From Candidatus Kerfeldbacteria bacterium (lineage in GTDB: Bacteria > Patescibacteriota > Patescibacteriia > SBBC01): a stretch of DNA of 41,482 nucleotides. This document shows, piece by piece, positions 21,999-31,371 of this stretch (positions within the stretch are counted from its first letter, which is position 1; each line of letters starts with the position of its first letter). Location: positions 1 to 41,482 of the forward strand of contig JACQPY010000001.1 in assembly GCA_016207275.1 (NCBI GenBank), read 5' to 3'. The notes beneath the pieces are model-generated. The model was given only the letters and a program-made list of their open reading frames with translations, did not search any database and was not told the DNA's origin. The position numbers and the translations under genes were made by a program.

Positions 21999-22355
21999 AT
22001 GGCCGAACAGGAACTCAAGACCGACCAGCCGGCGGAGCCAGAAGAAGAAAGCCATCAGCGCGTCCGGATTAAGATTCGGGCCTACGACCACAAGGTGATT
22101 GACCAGTCGACCCGGACGATTATGGAGACGGCCGAGCGCACCGGCGCCACTGTCAAAGGTCCGGTCCCGCTGCCCACCGAGAAGTCGAAGTTTACGGTCA
22201 TCCGCTCGCCGTTCGTCCACAAGAACTCCCGGGAGCAGTACGAAATGCGGATCCACAAGCGGCTGATCGACATTATTGATCCGACCCCGAAGACGGTTGA
22301 GGCCCTGACCAACCTGAGTCTGCCGGCCGGGGTTGACATCGAAATCAAAATGTAG
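21999..22355 (+). CDS. rpsJ: 30S ribosomal protein S10
   Basis: 118 residues: an acidic N-terminal extension of about 20 residues ([18 protein letters not shown]), then the standard S10 fold ([36 protein letters not shown]). It is a 30S head protein and, in other bacteria, a NusE-type antitermination factor. It opens the S10 cluster; a 200-nt gap with a terminator-like hairpin follows. Confidence 0.96.
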   Translation: MAEQELKTDQPAEPEEESHQRVRIKIRAYDHKVIDQSTRTIMETAERTGATVKGPVPLPTEKSKFTVIRSPFVHKNSREQYEMRIHKRLIDIIDPTPKTVEALTNLSLPAGVDIEIKM

Positions 22356-22474
22356 TACGGTTGGTGTTCCCAACCAAACTGAAACAATTCGCGACCGACA
22401 AGTAGGTTCTGGAGCTGATAATCCTGCTATCGCTTCGGCGCTAAGCCCCAGATAACGATTTGTCAGTTTCACGT

Positions 22475-22525
22475 GAGCGGGGTCTGCCTCTCTACGTAGA
22501 CTGGCAAGCAGGAACCCGCTCTTTT
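22475..22525 (+). terminator. Attenuator-like hairpin between rpsJ and rplC
   Basis: GAGCGGG (22475-22481) pairs with CCCGCTC (22515-22521), followed by TTTT. The palindrome CTACGTAG lies within the loop. It sits inside an otherwise tight ribosomal cluster, in the 200-nt gap that also begins with the hairpin GGTTGG-TGTTC-CCAACC (22359-22375). Confidence 0.5.
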
Positions 22526-22555
22526 CGGCTGCCGGCCAAATACCTTAACGACGCT

Positions 22556-23161
22556 ATGTCATTTATTATCGCTAAAAAAATCGGAATGACCCGCCGCTTC
22601 CGCGACGACGGCACCGTGGTGCCGGTGACCATCCTCCAGGCCGGTCCGTGTACCGTGACGCACGTTCGGACGCCGGACAAAGACGGTTATACCGCTATCC
22701 AGCTTGGCTTTGGCACCAAACGTCACCCGGCCAAACCGCAGCAACAGGCCTGGACTGACATGGGTTCGTTTGCGGTGGTGCATGAGTTCCGACTGCCGTC
22801 AACCGAGGGATTTGCCCGCGGGAAAAAGCTCGACGTTGGTGTTTTTCAACCTGGCGCGGCAGTCAAGGTGACCGGCGTCTCAAAAGGCCGCGGGTTTCAA
22901 GGCGTGGTCAAACGACATCACTTTGCCGGCGGACCAGCCAGCCACGGTCATAAGGATAACCTTCGGGCTCCCGGTTCGATCGGCGCCACCTTTCCGCAGC
23001 ACGTCATGAAGGGTACCCGGATGGCCGGTCGAATGGGCGCTGAGCGCGTGTCGGTCAACCAGCTTGAAGTGATTGAAGTGGTTCCAGATCAGCACCTCTT
23101 GTTGATTAAGGGTGCTGTTCCGGGACCGCGTAACGGAATCGTTTTTGTCCAGTCAGCTTAA
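22556..23161 (+). CDS. rplC: 50S ribosomal protein L3
   Basis: 201 residues from the ATG at 22556 (MSFIIAKKIGMTRRF); the tracked ORF adds 32 residues unlike L3. The segment FAGGPASHGHKDNLRAPGS, which reaches toward the peptidyl transferase centre, is intact. It is an early assembly protein of the 50S subunit. Confidence 0.96.
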   Translation: MSFIIAKKIGMTRRFRDDGTVVPVTILQAGPCTVTHVRTPDKDGYTAIQLGFGTKRHPAKPQQQAWTDMGSFAVVHEFRLPSTEGFARGKKLDVGVFQPGAAVKVTGVSKGRGFQGVVKRHHFAGGPASHGHKDNLRAPGSIGATFPQHVMKGTRMAGRMGAERVSVNQLEVIEVVPDQHLLLIKGAVPGPRNGIVFVQSA

Positions 23162-23165
23162 GACC

Positions 23166-23810
23166 ATGCCAAAAGTCCCAGTCTTCAACCTGGAAGGCAA
23201 GGAAGTCGGCGTCAAGGAGTTGCCGGACCGAATTTTCGGCCTGTCGGTTTCGCCGGCCCTGGTCGAGCAGGCGGTCGAGGCGCAACGAGCCAACGCCCGC
23301 CAGGCCATCGCCCACACCAAGACGCGGGCGGAAGTTCGTGGCGGCGGTAGGAAGCCGTGGCGACAAAAAGGGACGGGCCGGGCTCGTCACGGTTCAATTC
23401 GCTCGCCGATTTGGAAAGGCGGCGGCGTGGCCCACGGCCCGCGTTCGAACCGAAACTTTTCCATCAAGCTGAATCAGAAAGCGAAGCAGCGGGCGCTGTT
23501 CATGGTCCTGTCGGACAAAGTAGCCAGCCGGCAGCTGGTCGTAGTTGATTCATTTGAGCTGCCAACGGTGAAGACTAAAATTTTTGCTCAACTGCTCAAG
23601 CGGTTGCCGGTGGCGGCCTCGACGTTACTGGTGCTCCCGGCGAAGAATGAGGTGCTGGAGAAATCTTCGCGGAACATTCCTGGCGTGACGCCGATCTTGG
23701 GCAACAGCTTGAACGTCGTTGACGTGTTGCGTCACCGGACGGTGCTGATGCCGGCTGAAGCGGTGGAAGTCATTGAACGGACGTATCGTCACGGCCGTAA
23801 AGCATCGTAA
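23166..23810 (+). CDS. rplD: 50S ribosomal protein L4
   Basis: 214 residues from the ATG at 23166. The exit-tunnel loop RGGGRKPWRQKGTGRARHG is present. It has the normal size and starts 4 nt after rplC. The tracked start at 23112 overlaps rplC and is not used. Confidence 0.96.
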   Translation: MPKVPVFNLEGKEVGVKELPDRIFGLSVSPALVEQAVEAQRANARQAIAHTKTRAEVRGGGRKPWRQKGTGRARHGSIRSPIWKGGGVAHGPRSNRNFSIKLNQKAKQRALFMVLSDKVASRQLVVVDSFELPTVKTKIFAQLLKRLPVAASTLLVLPAKNEVLEKSSRNIPGVTPILGNSLNVVDVLRHRTVLMPAEAVEVIERTYRHGRKAS

Positions 23811-23814
23811 GACT

Positions 23815-24315
23815 ATGGGACTATTTGACCGCTTCAAGTCGAAAAAAGAGAAGATCGGCCGGGACAAAAAGCCGAAGCACGTTGTGACGGACAAGGCTAA
23901 GCGTGATCGTGCCGCCGAGCAGCGTCGACAATTTGCCGCGGTGCCCGCGGCCGGCGTTGCGACCAAGGTTGAGACCCAGCGTGAAACCACCCACCAGCCA
24001 TCCCGGAAGTCAGCCCCGCGTCGCGACGACACCGGCCAGGCCTATCGGATTCTCCTCCGGACCGTGGTGACCGAGAAAGCGACACGCGTGCAGGCCGACG
24101 GTCAGTACGTTTTCGCCGTGGCGCCAACCGCCAACAAGCTTGACGTCAGCCGCGCCATCCAGAGCCTCTACGGCGTGCGACCGGTTCGGGTAAACATCAT
24201 GAATATGCGCGGTAAGTTCATTCGCTACGGCCGGACAACCGGTCGGACGAAAGCCTGGAAGAAAGCGGTCATCACCGTGCCGCCCGGTCAGAAGCTTGAC
24301 ATTAGCGGAGCCTGA
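23815..24315 (+). CDS. rplW: 50S ribosomal protein L23 with an N-terminal extension
   Basis: 166 residues from the ATG at 23815, compared with about 100 for most bacteria. Residues 1-70 are a basic, low-complexity extension ([19 protein letters not shown]). The L23 fold begins at [15 protein letters not shown] and ends [14 protein letters not shown]23 sits at the tunnel exit and docks SRP and trigger factor, so the extension may be exposed there. Confidence 0.93.
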   Translation: MGLFDRFKSKKEKIGRDKKPKHVVTDKAKRDRAAEQRRQFAAVPAAGVATKVETQRETTHQPSRKSAPRRDDTGQAYRILLRTVVTEKATRVQADGQYVFAVAPTANKLDVSRAIQSLYGVRPVRVNIMNMRGKFIRYGRTTGRTKAWKKAVITVPPGQKLDISGA

Positions 24316-24317
24316 CC

Positions 24318-25148
24318 ATGGCCGTCCGCATTTACAAACCGACCAGTCCCGGACGCCGCCAGTCGTCGGTCAGTACGTTTGAGGAAATTACTAAACGCGA
24401 ACCCGAGAAGTCGCTGATTATCGCGCTGACATCGAAAGCCGGCCGCAATGTTCAGGGAAAAATTACCGTGCGGCACCAGGGCCGCGGTCACAAGCGTTAC
24501 TACCGGATCGTCGATTTTAAGCGCCAGCGCTACGACACGCCGGCGACCGTCATGGCCATTGAGTACGACCCCAACCGTTCAGCCTACCTCGCCTTGTTGC
24601 AGTTTCCCGACGGCGAAAGGCGGTACATCTTGGCGCCACAGGACCTGAAAGTTGGAATGCTGGTGGTTTCCTCGCGCCGTAGTGTGCCGGTTCAGGTTGG
24701 TAACCGGGCGCCGTTAGCTGGTCTCCCGGTTGGCCTGCTGGTGCACAACGTGGAGCTGACGCCCGGCAAGGGGGCAGAGATTGTTCGCGCGGCTGGTGCC
24801 GCCGCCACGCTGATGGCCGTCGAGGGCAACTACGCGCACCTCAAGCTGCCGTCAGGCGAAGTTCGCATGGTGCCAAAGGAAGCGACGGCGACGATTGGTC
24901 AGGTTGGCCATGTCGACTACGTCAACGTCCGCTGGGGCAAGGCCGGCCGGATGCGCCACCGCGGCATTCGTCCCTCAGTCCGCGGCAAGGCGATGAATCC
25001 GGTTGACCACCCGCATGGCGGCGGCGAAGGCGTCAACCCGATTGGCTTAAAGTACCCGAAGACGCCGTGGGGCAAGCACGCCCTCGGCGTGAAGACGCGT
25101 CGCAAGCACCGACGTTCTGATCACCTCATTATCCGACGGCGGAAGTAA
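24318..25148 (+). CDS. rplB: 50S ribosomal protein L2
   Basis: 276 residues, normal length. [12 protein letters not shown] and the following [11 protein letters not shown]-type basic tail are typical. It is required for subunit association and the peptidyl transferase centre; the conserved histidine in HPHGGGEG is present. It starts 2 nt after rplW. Confidence 0.98.
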   Translation: MAVRIYKPTSPGRRQSSVSTFEEITKREPEKSLIIALTSKAGRNVQGKITVRHQGRGHKRYYRIVDFKRQRYDTPATVMAIEYDPNRSAYLALLQFPDGERRYILAPQDLKVGMLVVSSRRSVPVQVGNRAPLAGLPVGLLVHNVELTPGKGAEIVRAAGAAATLMAVEGNYAHLKLPSGEVRMVPKEATATIGQVGHVDYVNVRWGKAGRMRHRGIRPSVRGKAMNPVDHPHGGGEGVNPIGLKYPKTPWGKHALGVKTRRKHRRSDHLIIRRRK

Positions 25149-25152
25149 ATCT

Positions 25153-25491
25153 ATGTCACGCAGTCTCAAGAAAGGACCGTTTACGGATCCAAAGTTGCTC
25201 AAGAAGTTAGGCCGACTTAAGGCTGGCGATCGGACGGTGATTAAGACCTGGTCACGCGATTCAGTGATCACGCCGGAGATGGTCGGTTTCACCATTGGCG
25301 TCCACAACGGCCGGACGCACTTACCCGTCTATATCGTCGAGAATATGGTTGGCCACCGACTCGGCGAATTTTCTCCGACGCGCAAGTTTGTTCGGCACGG
25401 CGGTCGAATCCAGAAAGAAGCTGAAGCCGCGGCCGCCGCCGCCGCGGCCACGGCGACCAAGGTCGCCAAACCGGCCGAGGAGACGAAGTAA
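25153..25491 (+). CDS. rpsS: 30S ribosomal protein S19
   Basis: 112 residues: the standard S19 fold ([39 protein letters not shown]) plus a C-terminal Ala-rich extension of about 20 residues. It binds the head of the 30S subunit and contacts the bridge to the 50S. Confidence 0.97.
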   Translation: MSRSLKKGPFTDPKLLKKLGRLKAGDRTVIKTWSRDSVITPEMVGFTIGVHNGRTHLPVYIVENMVGHRLGEFSPTRKFVRHGGRIQKEAEAAAAAAAATATKVAKPAEETK

Positions 25492-25494
25492 GGT

Positions 25495-26007
25495 ATGGAC
25501 GTGGTGGCTAAACTTCGCTTCCTCCGTCTGGCGCCCCGTAAGGTGCGGTTGGTTTTAGATCTGATTCGCGGTCAGGCCGTTACCGACGCCGAAGTGCAGC
25601 TCCAGCACCTGCCCAAAGCGGCCAGTCGACCGCTGCTGAAGCTGCTGAAGTCGGCGGAAGCCAACGCCGAGCACAATTTCAAGCTCGATCCCAAGACTTT
25701 GTACGTCAAGCAGGCCTTCGCCGACGAAGGACCGAAACTAAAGCGATTCCAGCCGCGGGCGATGGGTCGAGCCACGCCGGTCATGAAACGCCTGTCGCAC
25801 GTAACCGTCGTCCTCGCTCCCCGCATTGGCGCAACGCCAAGCCCGAAGAAGCCGGCCGAATCCGCCCCGGCAAAGTGGTCGCGGAAGAACGTCAAAGGCC
25901 AGCCGGCTGAGCCAAGCGTTTCGGGGAGCAAATCGACCGCCACGCCAACTTCAGTAAAGCGATCATCCGAACGTCTGAGCCATCCCGGCGAAAAGGCTAA
26001 GGTCTAG
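25495..26007 (+). CDS. rplV: 50S ribosomal protein L22 with a C-terminal extension
   Basis: 170 residues against about 110 in most bacteria. Residues 1-110 are L22 (KLRFLRLAPRKVRLVLDLIRG, PRAMGRATPVMKRLSHVTVVL, the tunnel hairpin). The last 55 residues are Pro-, Ser- and Lys-rich, probably disordered. Such tails occur in other Patescibacteria from memory. Confidence 0.95.
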   Translation: MDVVAKLRFLRLAPRKVRLVLDLIRGQAVTDAEVQLQHLPKAASRPLLKLLKSAEANAEHNFKLDPKTLYVKQAFADEGPKLKRFQPRAMGRATPVMKRLSHVTVVLAPRIGATPSPKKPAESAPAKWSRKNVKGQPAEPSVSGSKSTATPTSVKRSSERLSHPGEKAKV

Positions 26008-26009
26008 CC

Positions 26010-26681
26010 ATGGGACAGAAGGTACATCCGAAAGTATTCCGCATCGGTGTCATTGACACCTGGAATTCGAAATGGTTTGCCCGACAGAGTAAGAAGTACA
26101 GCGAATTACTCCGCGAGGATGTGGAAATCCGTTCGTTCCTCAACCGTAAATTAGGCGAGGCCGGATTAGCCAGCGTTGACATTGAGCGTTCGGCTAACGG
26201 CGTGGCCGTGACCATCAACACCTCTCGACCGGGAATGGTCATTGGACGCGGTGGCACCGGCGTCGAACAGTTGAGGAAAGATCTGACTCGTATCATCGGA
26301 CGAGGACGTCGCAAGGTTAACGTGAAAGTCAACGTCCAGGAAGTTGGCAACCCCGAACAGAACGCCCAAGTCGTTGTCCGCAACGTCATTGACCAAATTC
26401 AGAAACGCCTGCCCTTTCGCCGGGTGATGAAGCACACCATCGACCAGATTATGCGCGCCGGCGCGCTGGGCGCAAAAGTCATCCTCGCCGGCCGTCTCAA
26501 CGGCGCGGAAATCGCCCGAACGGAAAAACTCTCCACCGGTAAGATTCCGCTCCAAACGCTGCGGGCCAACGTGGAGTACGCCCGCGGCGCAGCCCGGACC
26601 ACCTACGGGGCGATCGGCGTCAAGGTTTGGATCTACCGCGGCGAGGTCTTTGCCGAGAAGAATCGTCATGAGCCAGCCTGA
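26010..26681 (+). CDS. rpsC: 30S ribosomal protein S3
   Basis: 223 residues. KH domain with [18 protein letters not shown] (GxxG loop) and the C-terminal half with [26 protein letters not shown]. It lines the mRNA entry channel. It starts 2 nt after rplV. Confidence 0.98.
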   Translation: MGQKVHPKVFRIGVIDTWNSKWFARQSKKYSELLREDVEIRSFLNRKLGEAGLASVDIERSANGVAVTINTSRPGMVIGRGGTGVEQLRKDLTRIIGRGRRKVNVKVNVQEVGNPEQNAQVVVRNVIDQIQKRLPFRRVMKHTIDQIMRAGALGAKVILAGRLNGAEIARTEKLSTGKIPLQTLRANVEYARGAARTTYGAIGVKVWIYRGEVFAEKNRHEPA

Positions 26682-26686
26682 GCACT

Positions 26687-27100
26687 ATGTTACTCCCGAA
26701 GAAGGTTAAACATCGCAAGCACCAACGTGGCGCGATCCGCGGCAAAGCCCGGCGCAAAACCGAGTTGAGTTTCGGGTCTTTTGGCCTACGGGCGCTGGAA
26801 GCATCCTGGCTGACCGCGCGGCAGATCGAAGCGGCCCGGCGGGCGATGACCCGATTTGTTCAACGCGGCGGCAAGATTTGGATTCGCATTTTTCCCGACA
26901 AACCGGTGACGTTCAAGGGATTGGAGGTCGGCATGGGCGGCGGCAAGGGTGCAGTCGACCATTTTGTGGCCGTGGTTAAACCCGGAACGGTACTCTTTGA
27001 AATGGACGGCGTGGCCCCCGACGTTGCCCGCGAAGCCTTGCGCCTGGCCGCCTACAAGCTGCCGGTCAAAACGCGGGTGGTGGACAAGGAAATGATTTAG
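26687..27100 (+). CDS. rplP: 50S ribosomal protein L16
   Basis: 137 residues, normal. [15 protein letters not shown] and the [19 protein letters not shown] loop identify it. It stabilises A-site tRNA binding. Confidence 0.98.
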   Translation: MLLPKKVKHRKHQRGAIRGKARRKTELSFGSFGLRALEASWLTARQIEAARRAMTRFVQRGGKIWIRIFPDKPVTFKGLEVGMGGGKGAVDHFVAVVKPGTVLFEMDGVAPDVAREALRLAAYKLPVKTRVVDKEMI

Positions 27101-27101
27101 C

Positions 27102-27317
27102 ATGCCGAAACGACGTGACCAGCTCAACGAATTACGCCATCACGGCCGTCCCGAACTGCAGCGACTGCTGGCGGCGAGCCGCGAAGCCTTGCGTGATCTT
27201 CGTTTTCGGGTGGCCGCTAACCAGCATAAAGACGTTCGCGAGATTCGTGAACTTCGAGCGCGGATCGCTCGGATCCAGACTTTTATGAAACACTTACGGT
27301 CATCGTCGGAGACCTAA
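27102..27317 (+). CDS. rpmC: 50S ribosomal protein L29
   Basis: 71 residues, two charged helices (LNELRHHGRPELQRLLAASREALRD and VREIRELRARIARIQT). Diverged but in the standard position between rplP and rpsQ. It lies beside L23 at the tunnel exit. Confidence 0.92.
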   Translation: MPKRRDQLNELRHHGRPELQRLLAASREALRDLRFRVAANQHKDVREIRELRARIARIQTFMKHLRSSSET

Positions 27318-27320
27318 TCG

Positions 27321-27590
27321 ATGTCGACAAAACATTCCCGTCGCCGACGTTTGATGGGGACCGTGGTCGCTGACCGAATGGCGAAGACGGTGGTGGTTCG
27401 GATCGAACGCGTCAAGACCCACCCCCAATACCGCAAGCAGTTTCGTGTCAGCACCAAACTCAAAGCCCACGACGAGCAACGGCAATTTCATGTTGGCGAC
27501 CGGGTGGTCATTGAGGAAACCCGTCCGTGGTCGAAAGACAAGCGGTGGCGTGTCGTCAGCCGCGTCGGCGGGCGTCAGGAGGGGGCATGA
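27321..27590 (+). CDS. rpsQ: 30S ribosomal protein S17
   Basis: 89 residues, OB fold ([42 protein letters not shown]). It binds 16S rRNA early in assembly. Its stop overlaps the rplN start (ATGA). Confidence 0.97.
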   Translation: MSTKHSRRRRLMGTVVADRMAKTVVVRIERVKTHPQYRKQFRVSTKLKAHDEQRQFHVGDRVVIEETRPWSKDKRWRVVSRVGGRQEGA

Positions 27591-27958
27591 TTCAGCTGCG
27601 AACGATGCTCCACGTAGCCGATAACTCCGGTGCCCGAAAGGTGATGTGTATTCGAGTTTTGGGCGGTCACCGCAAACGATACGCCCGCCTGGGGGAGATC
27701 ATCACGGTCAGCGTCAAAGAAGCGGTTCCGCGGGCGGCAGTTAAGAAAGGTGAGGTCGCTCACGCCGTGGTCGTCCGCCAACGCAAAGAGTACCAGCGCC
27801 TGGATGGAACGGCCGTTCGGTTTGACGAGAATGCCTGCGTCCTGATTGACCGTACGTCAAAGGAGCCGCGGGCGACTCGCGTCTTCGGGCCGATTGCCCG
27901 CGAGCTCAAGCAGAAAGGTTTTACCAAGATTATTTCCCTGGCGCCCGAGGTGGTATGA
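27587..27958 (+). CDS. rplN: 50S ribosomal protein L14
   Basis: 123 residues from the ATG at 27587 ([22 protein letters not shown]), the family's exact start; the tracked ORF begins 20 codons upstream within rpsQ. It contacts the 30S through bridges. The 3' end overlaps rplX by 4 nt. Confidence 0.97.
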   Translation: MIQLRTMLHVADNSGARKVMCIRVLGGHRKRYARLGEIITVSVKEAVPRAAVKKGEVAHAVVVRQRKEYQRLDGTAVRFDENACVLIDRTSKEPRATRVFGPIARELKQKGFTKIISLAPEVV

Positions 27959-28269
27959 CCGTGCCGCGCATCAAGAAAGGCGATCTCGTCCAGGTGGTCA
28001 CCGGTAAGGATCGCGGCAAGCGAGGTAAAGTGCTGCAGGTGCTTTCAAAGTACGAGCGCATCGTGGTGGAGAATCTAAATTTAATGACCAAGAATGTTCG
28101 CGCCCGCCGCGAACGCGAAAAGGGACAGCGGATTCAGTTCGCTTCGCCGCTGCACCTCTCCAATGTCCAGTTAATCTGCGGCCAGTGCGGCCGGCTGACT
28201 CGGCCGATGGTCAAGCGGTTGGGCGAAAAAAAAGTTCGCAGCTGTGCAAAATGCCACGAAACCCTATGA
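27955..28269 (+). CDS. rplX: 50S ribosomal protein L24
   Basis: 104 residues with the KOW motif ([23 protein letters not shown]). A C-terminal CGQCG...CAKC pair suggests a zinc-binding tail, which some bacterial L24 have. It is an assembly initiator of the 50S. It overlaps both neighbours by 4 nt. Confidence 0.96.
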   Translation: MTVPRIKKGDLVQVVTGKDRGKRGKVLQVLSKYERIVVENLNLMTKNVRARREREKGQRIQFASPLHLSNVQLICGQCGRLTRPMVKRLGEKKVRSCAKCHETL

Positions 28270-28823
28270 ACCAGCGGATAGCGACCTTTACCGAACGCTA
28301 CCAGGCGGCGGCCCGGAAACTCAAAGAACAGTTTGGTTACACGAATCAGCACGCCGTGCCGAAAATCACCAAGGTAGTCCTCAACGTCGGTGTCGGTCGC
28401 GCCGTTCGCGACGCGAAAGAACTCGAGACCGTGGTTAAGAGTCTCGAGCGGATCACTGGTCAAAAACCAGTCCGGACCAGCGCCCGAAAGTCGATTGCCT
28501 CATTTAAAATTCGTGCCGGCATGCCCATCGGCGCGATGGTCACCCTCCGCGGTCGACCGATGAGACACTTCTTGGAAAAGTTAATCCATGCCGCCTTGCC
28601 GCGCGTTCGCGATTTTCAGGGCTTGAGCCCAACGTCCTTCGACCGCCACGGTATCTATACGCTGGGTCTCAAAGAACACTTGGTCTTCCCCGAAATTGCC
28701 AGTGACAGCGTCGACCAAATCCACGGCGTCGGTATCACCATCGTGACGACGGCCAAGACGCCGGCCGAGGGGTTGACCCTCCTGCGCGCACTCGGTTTCC
28801 CGCTTCAAGCATCAAGGCGTTAA
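28266..28823 (+). CDS. rplE: 50S ribosomal protein L5
   Basis: 185 residues from the ATG at 28266, which overlaps the rplX stop. [17 protein letters not shown] and the [19 protein letters not shown] segment are typical. It binds 5S rRNA and P-site tRNA. The tracked start lies inside rplX and is not used. Confidence 0.97.
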   Translation: MNQRIATFTERYQAAARKLKEQFGYTNQHAVPKITKVVLNVGVGRAVRDAKELETVVKSLERITGQKPVRTSARKSIASFKIRAGMPIGAMVTLRGRPMRHFLEKLIHAALPRVRDFQGLSPTSFDRHGIYTLGLKEHLVFPEIASDSVDQIHGVGITIVTTAKTPAEGLTLLRALGFPLQASRR

Positions 28824-28831
28824 GGTTTCCC

Positions 28832-29017
28832 ATGGCTACGTCCGCCCAAATCGCTAAGTCGCTCCGCCACCCGAAGTTTTCCACCCGCCTCGTCCGCCGA
28901 TGTTGGCGTTGCGGCCGCACGCGCGGCTACATCCGGAAGTTTCAACTCTGCCGGATTTGCTTCCGGGAACTAGCCAACCGCGGTGATGTTCCGGGGATTC
29001 GTAAGTCGAGCTGGTAA
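28832..29017 (+). CDS. rpsN: 30S ribosomal protein S14, zinc type
   Basis: 61 residues with CWRCG...CRICF, the four-cysteine (zinc-binding) short form of S14. Standard position between L5 and S8. Confidence 0.97.
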   Translation: MATSAQIAKSLRHPKFSTRLVRRCWRCGRTRGYIRKFQLCRICFRELANRGDVPGIRKSSW

Positions 29018-29032
29018 TCGTTAACTATTTCG

Positions 29033-29431
29033 ATGTTATTCTCAACCGATCCCATCGCCGACATGCTCACCCGCCTCCGCAACGCCGCGGAAGTGCGTAG
29101 CCGCAGTGCGTCGGTACCCTACTCGAAAGCCAAGCTAGCCTTGGCCCAGGTACTGGTTCAGGCCGGCTGGATTGCCAACGTCATCACCCACGGCACCCCG
29201 CCACGGACTATGGTCGTCACCCTGAAGTACGATGATCAGGGTCGCAGCATCATTCGGTCAATCCGACGCGTCAGCCGGCCCGGCCGACGGATCTACGTTG
29301 GTCACCTCAATTTGCCGATTGTCGCCAACAACTTCGGTTTGGCAGTCATTTCCACGCCGCAGGGCATGATGACGAACCGTGAGGCCCGCCGCCGCAAGCT
29401 GGGCGGCGAGGTTATCTGTGAGGTTTTTTAG
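29033..29431 (+). CDS. rpsH: 30S ribosomal protein S8
   Basis: 132 residues. DPIADMLTRLRNA and STPQGMMTNREARRRKLGGEVICEVF are the family ends. It is a central 16S platform binder and, in other bacteria, the translational repressor of the spc operon. Confidence 0.97.
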   Translation: MLFSTDPIADMLTRLRNAAEVRSRSASVPYSKAKLALAQVLVQAGWIANVITHGTPPRTMVVTLKYDDQGRSIIRSIRRVSRPGRRIYVGHLNLPIVANNFGLAVISTPQGMMTNREARRRKLGGEVICEVF

Positions 29432-29432
29432 T

Positions 29433-29984
29433 ATGTCGCGCATTGGCAAACTTCCCGTACGCATTCCCGCGGGCGTGACCGTCGACGTCAACGATCGAAC
29501 CTGCGTGGTCAAAGGTCCAAAAGGCGAGCTTTCCTTAGCGCTGCACGAACGCATCAACCTCCACGTCCAGGACGGTGCCGTTGCCGTCTCGGTCGCCAAC
29601 CCTGATGAGAAACGGGACCGGGCCTTGTGGGGGCTGTTCCGGGTGTTGGTGGCTAACTGCATCGAGGGCGTCGAGAAGGGTTTTCAAAAGCAGCTGGAAA
29701 TCCGCGGCGTCGGCTACCGGGCGACGGTCGAGGGTCAACAGCTACTCCTCAACCTCGGCTATTCCCACCCCGTTTATTTTCCGATTCCCGCCGGGACTTC
29801 GATTACCGTTGAGAAAAACGTGATTACCATCAGCGGCGTTGATAAGCAGCTGGTCGGTGAGCTGGCCGCGAAGATTCGGAAGCTGCGCCCGCCCGAGCCA
29901 TACAAAGGTAAGGGCATTCGGTACGTCGGTGAGCATGTTCGGCAAAAAGCTGGTAAAGTAGTGAAAGCTGCTGGAGTAAAGTAG
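29433..29984 (+). CDS. rplF: 50S ribosomal protein L6
   Basis: 183 residues from the ATG at 29433 ([15 protein letters not shown]), 1 nt after rpsH. The C-terminal [13 protein letters not shown] lies near the factor-binding site. The tracked ORF start is inside rpsH and is not used. Confidence 0.97.
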   Translation: MSRIGKLPVRIPAGVTVDVNDRTCVVKGPKGELSLALHERINLHVQDGAVAVSVANPDEKRDRALWGLFRVLVANCIEGVEKGFQKQLEIRGVGYRATVEGQQLLLNLGYSHPVYFPIPAGTSITVEKNVITISGVDKQLVGELAAKIRKLRPPEPYKGKGIRYVGEHVRQKAGKVVKAAGVK

Positions 29985-29986
29985 GT

Positions 29987-30340
29987 ATGCCCCCGCAGAT
30001 TGATCGTCAATACATTCGCCGCCGCCGCCATGCCCGTGTCCGAGCCCGCCTTTTCGGCTCGGCAGAACGCCCACGTTTGGCCGTTTTCCGGAGCCTCAAG
30101 CACATTAGCGCTCAGCTCATTGATGATGCGGCTGGCCGAACACTGGCGGCCGCCTCAGACCGCGACGTTAAGGCGGTCAAAACCGTGACCGTCGAGGTGG
30201 CCCGTCAGGTTGGTCAGCTGATTGGTCAGCGAGCCAAAGCTAAGGGCATCACCGCGGTCGTCTTTGACCGCGGCGGACATTCCTACCACGGACAGGTTAA
30301 GGCGCTGGCCGAGGGGGCGCGCGAGTCAGTATTGTTTTAA
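29987..30340 (+). CDS. rplR: 50S ribosomal protein L18
   Basis: 117 residues ([46 protein letters not shown]). It binds 5S rRNA together with L5. Confidence 0.97.
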   Translation: MPPQIDRQYIRRRRHARVRARLFGSAERPRLAVFRSLKHISAQLIDDAAGRTLAAASDRDVKAVKTVTVEVARQVGQLIGQRAKAKGITAVVFDRGGHSYHGQVKALAEGARESVLF

Positions 30341-30343
30341 TCT

Positions 30344-30865
30344 ATGGCTAACTTTCCACAACGACGGGCGGGCGGACGGCGTCGCCGCGAGGGCGGGTCC
30401 CGCGAGGAGAAGGAGTTTCAGCAGAAGATCATCGACATTCGCCGGGTGACCCGCGTGGTTGCCGGGGGCAAGCGGATGCGTTTTCGCGCGACCGTGGCAC
30501 TCGGCGACGGCAAGGGCCGGGTCGGCATTGGCATCGGGAAAGGCCTCGACGTGACCACGGCGGTCAGCAAAGGTTCAACCCGGGCGCGGAAAAGCTTGTT
30601 GAACGTACCGATCGTCAACGAGACGATTCCGCACGAAGTGCGCGTTAAGTTCGGCGCCGCCAAGGTCATCCTCAAGCCGGCGCCGAAGGGCAGCGGCGTG
30701 ATTGCTGGTGGTCCAATTCGCTCGATCGTGGAACTAGCGGGGATTCGCAACGTGGTCGCTAAAATGCTCGGCTCGTCGAATAAAGTCAACAACGTGTATG
30801 CTGTCATGGAGGCGCTCCGGCAGCTCCAGACACGCGACGATCTGAAGCGCAAGTTGTCAGCCTAA
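30344..30865 (+). CDS. rpsE: 30S ribosomal protein S5
   Basis: 173 residues. The dsRNA-binding-like domain (RRVTRVVAGGKRMRFRATVALGDGKGRVGIGIGKG) and the C-terminal domain are complete. rplO starts 2 nt later with no rpmD (L30) gene between, which fits Patescibacteria. Confidence 0.98.
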   Translation: MANFPQRRAGGRRRREGGSREEKEFQQKIIDIRRVTRVVAGGKRMRFRATVALGDGKGRVGIGIGKGLDVTTAVSKGSTRARKSLLNVPIVNETIPHEVRVKFGAAKVILKPAPKGSGVIAGGPIRSIVELAGIRNVVAKMLGSSNKVNNVYAVMEALRQLQTRDDLKRKLSA

Positions 30866-30867
30866 CC

Positions 30868-31371
30868 ATGCCCTTGTCATTGCACCAACTTTCGACTAAC
30901 CCTGGCGCTCGGGTTCGGCGGCGCCGCGTTGGTCGCGGCAATGCTTCGCGCGGTACCTACAGCGGGCGGGGTCTGAAAGGTCAGCGTTCTCGGTCGGGCG
31001 GTCGGCGTGGACTGATCCGACGTAGCCTTCGCGCGTTGCTCGAGCGCGTGCCGAAGCAGCGGGGGTTTACCAGCCGCCACCATAAGCTGGCGGTGGTTAA
31101 TCTGACCGAGCTCGAGCAGGCCTTCGACGTTGGTCAAGTGGTCACGCCCGAACTGCTCGAACAGAAGGGCTTGGTTCGGACGAGCGGCGCCGGCGTCAAG
31201 GTGCTCGGCCGAGGAACGCTATCGAAAAAACTGACCGTCCGGGCCCACGCCTTTTCCGCCTCGGCTCAGCAGGCCATTGCAGCGGCTGGCGGTACGGTCG
31301 TCCGGCTGCATCGTCGGGCGCCAGTAGCAGCTCGAGCGGCAACCACCGCTAACGAACAAGCGAATGCTTGA
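30868..31371 (+). CDS. rplO: 50S ribosomal protein L15
   Basis: 167 residues (LHQLSTNPGARVRRRRVGRGNASRGTYSGRGLKGQRSRSG). The C-terminus is slightly longer than usual. It overlaps secY by 8 nt. Confidence 0.96.
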   Translation: MPLSLHQLSTNPGARVRRRRVGRGNASRGTYSGRGLKGQRSRSGGRRGLIRRSLRALLERVPKQRGFTSRHHKLAVVNLTELEQAFDVGQVVTPELLEQKGLVRTSGAGVKVLGRGTLSKKLTVRAHAFSASAQQAIAAAGGTVVRLHRRAPVAARAATTANEQANA

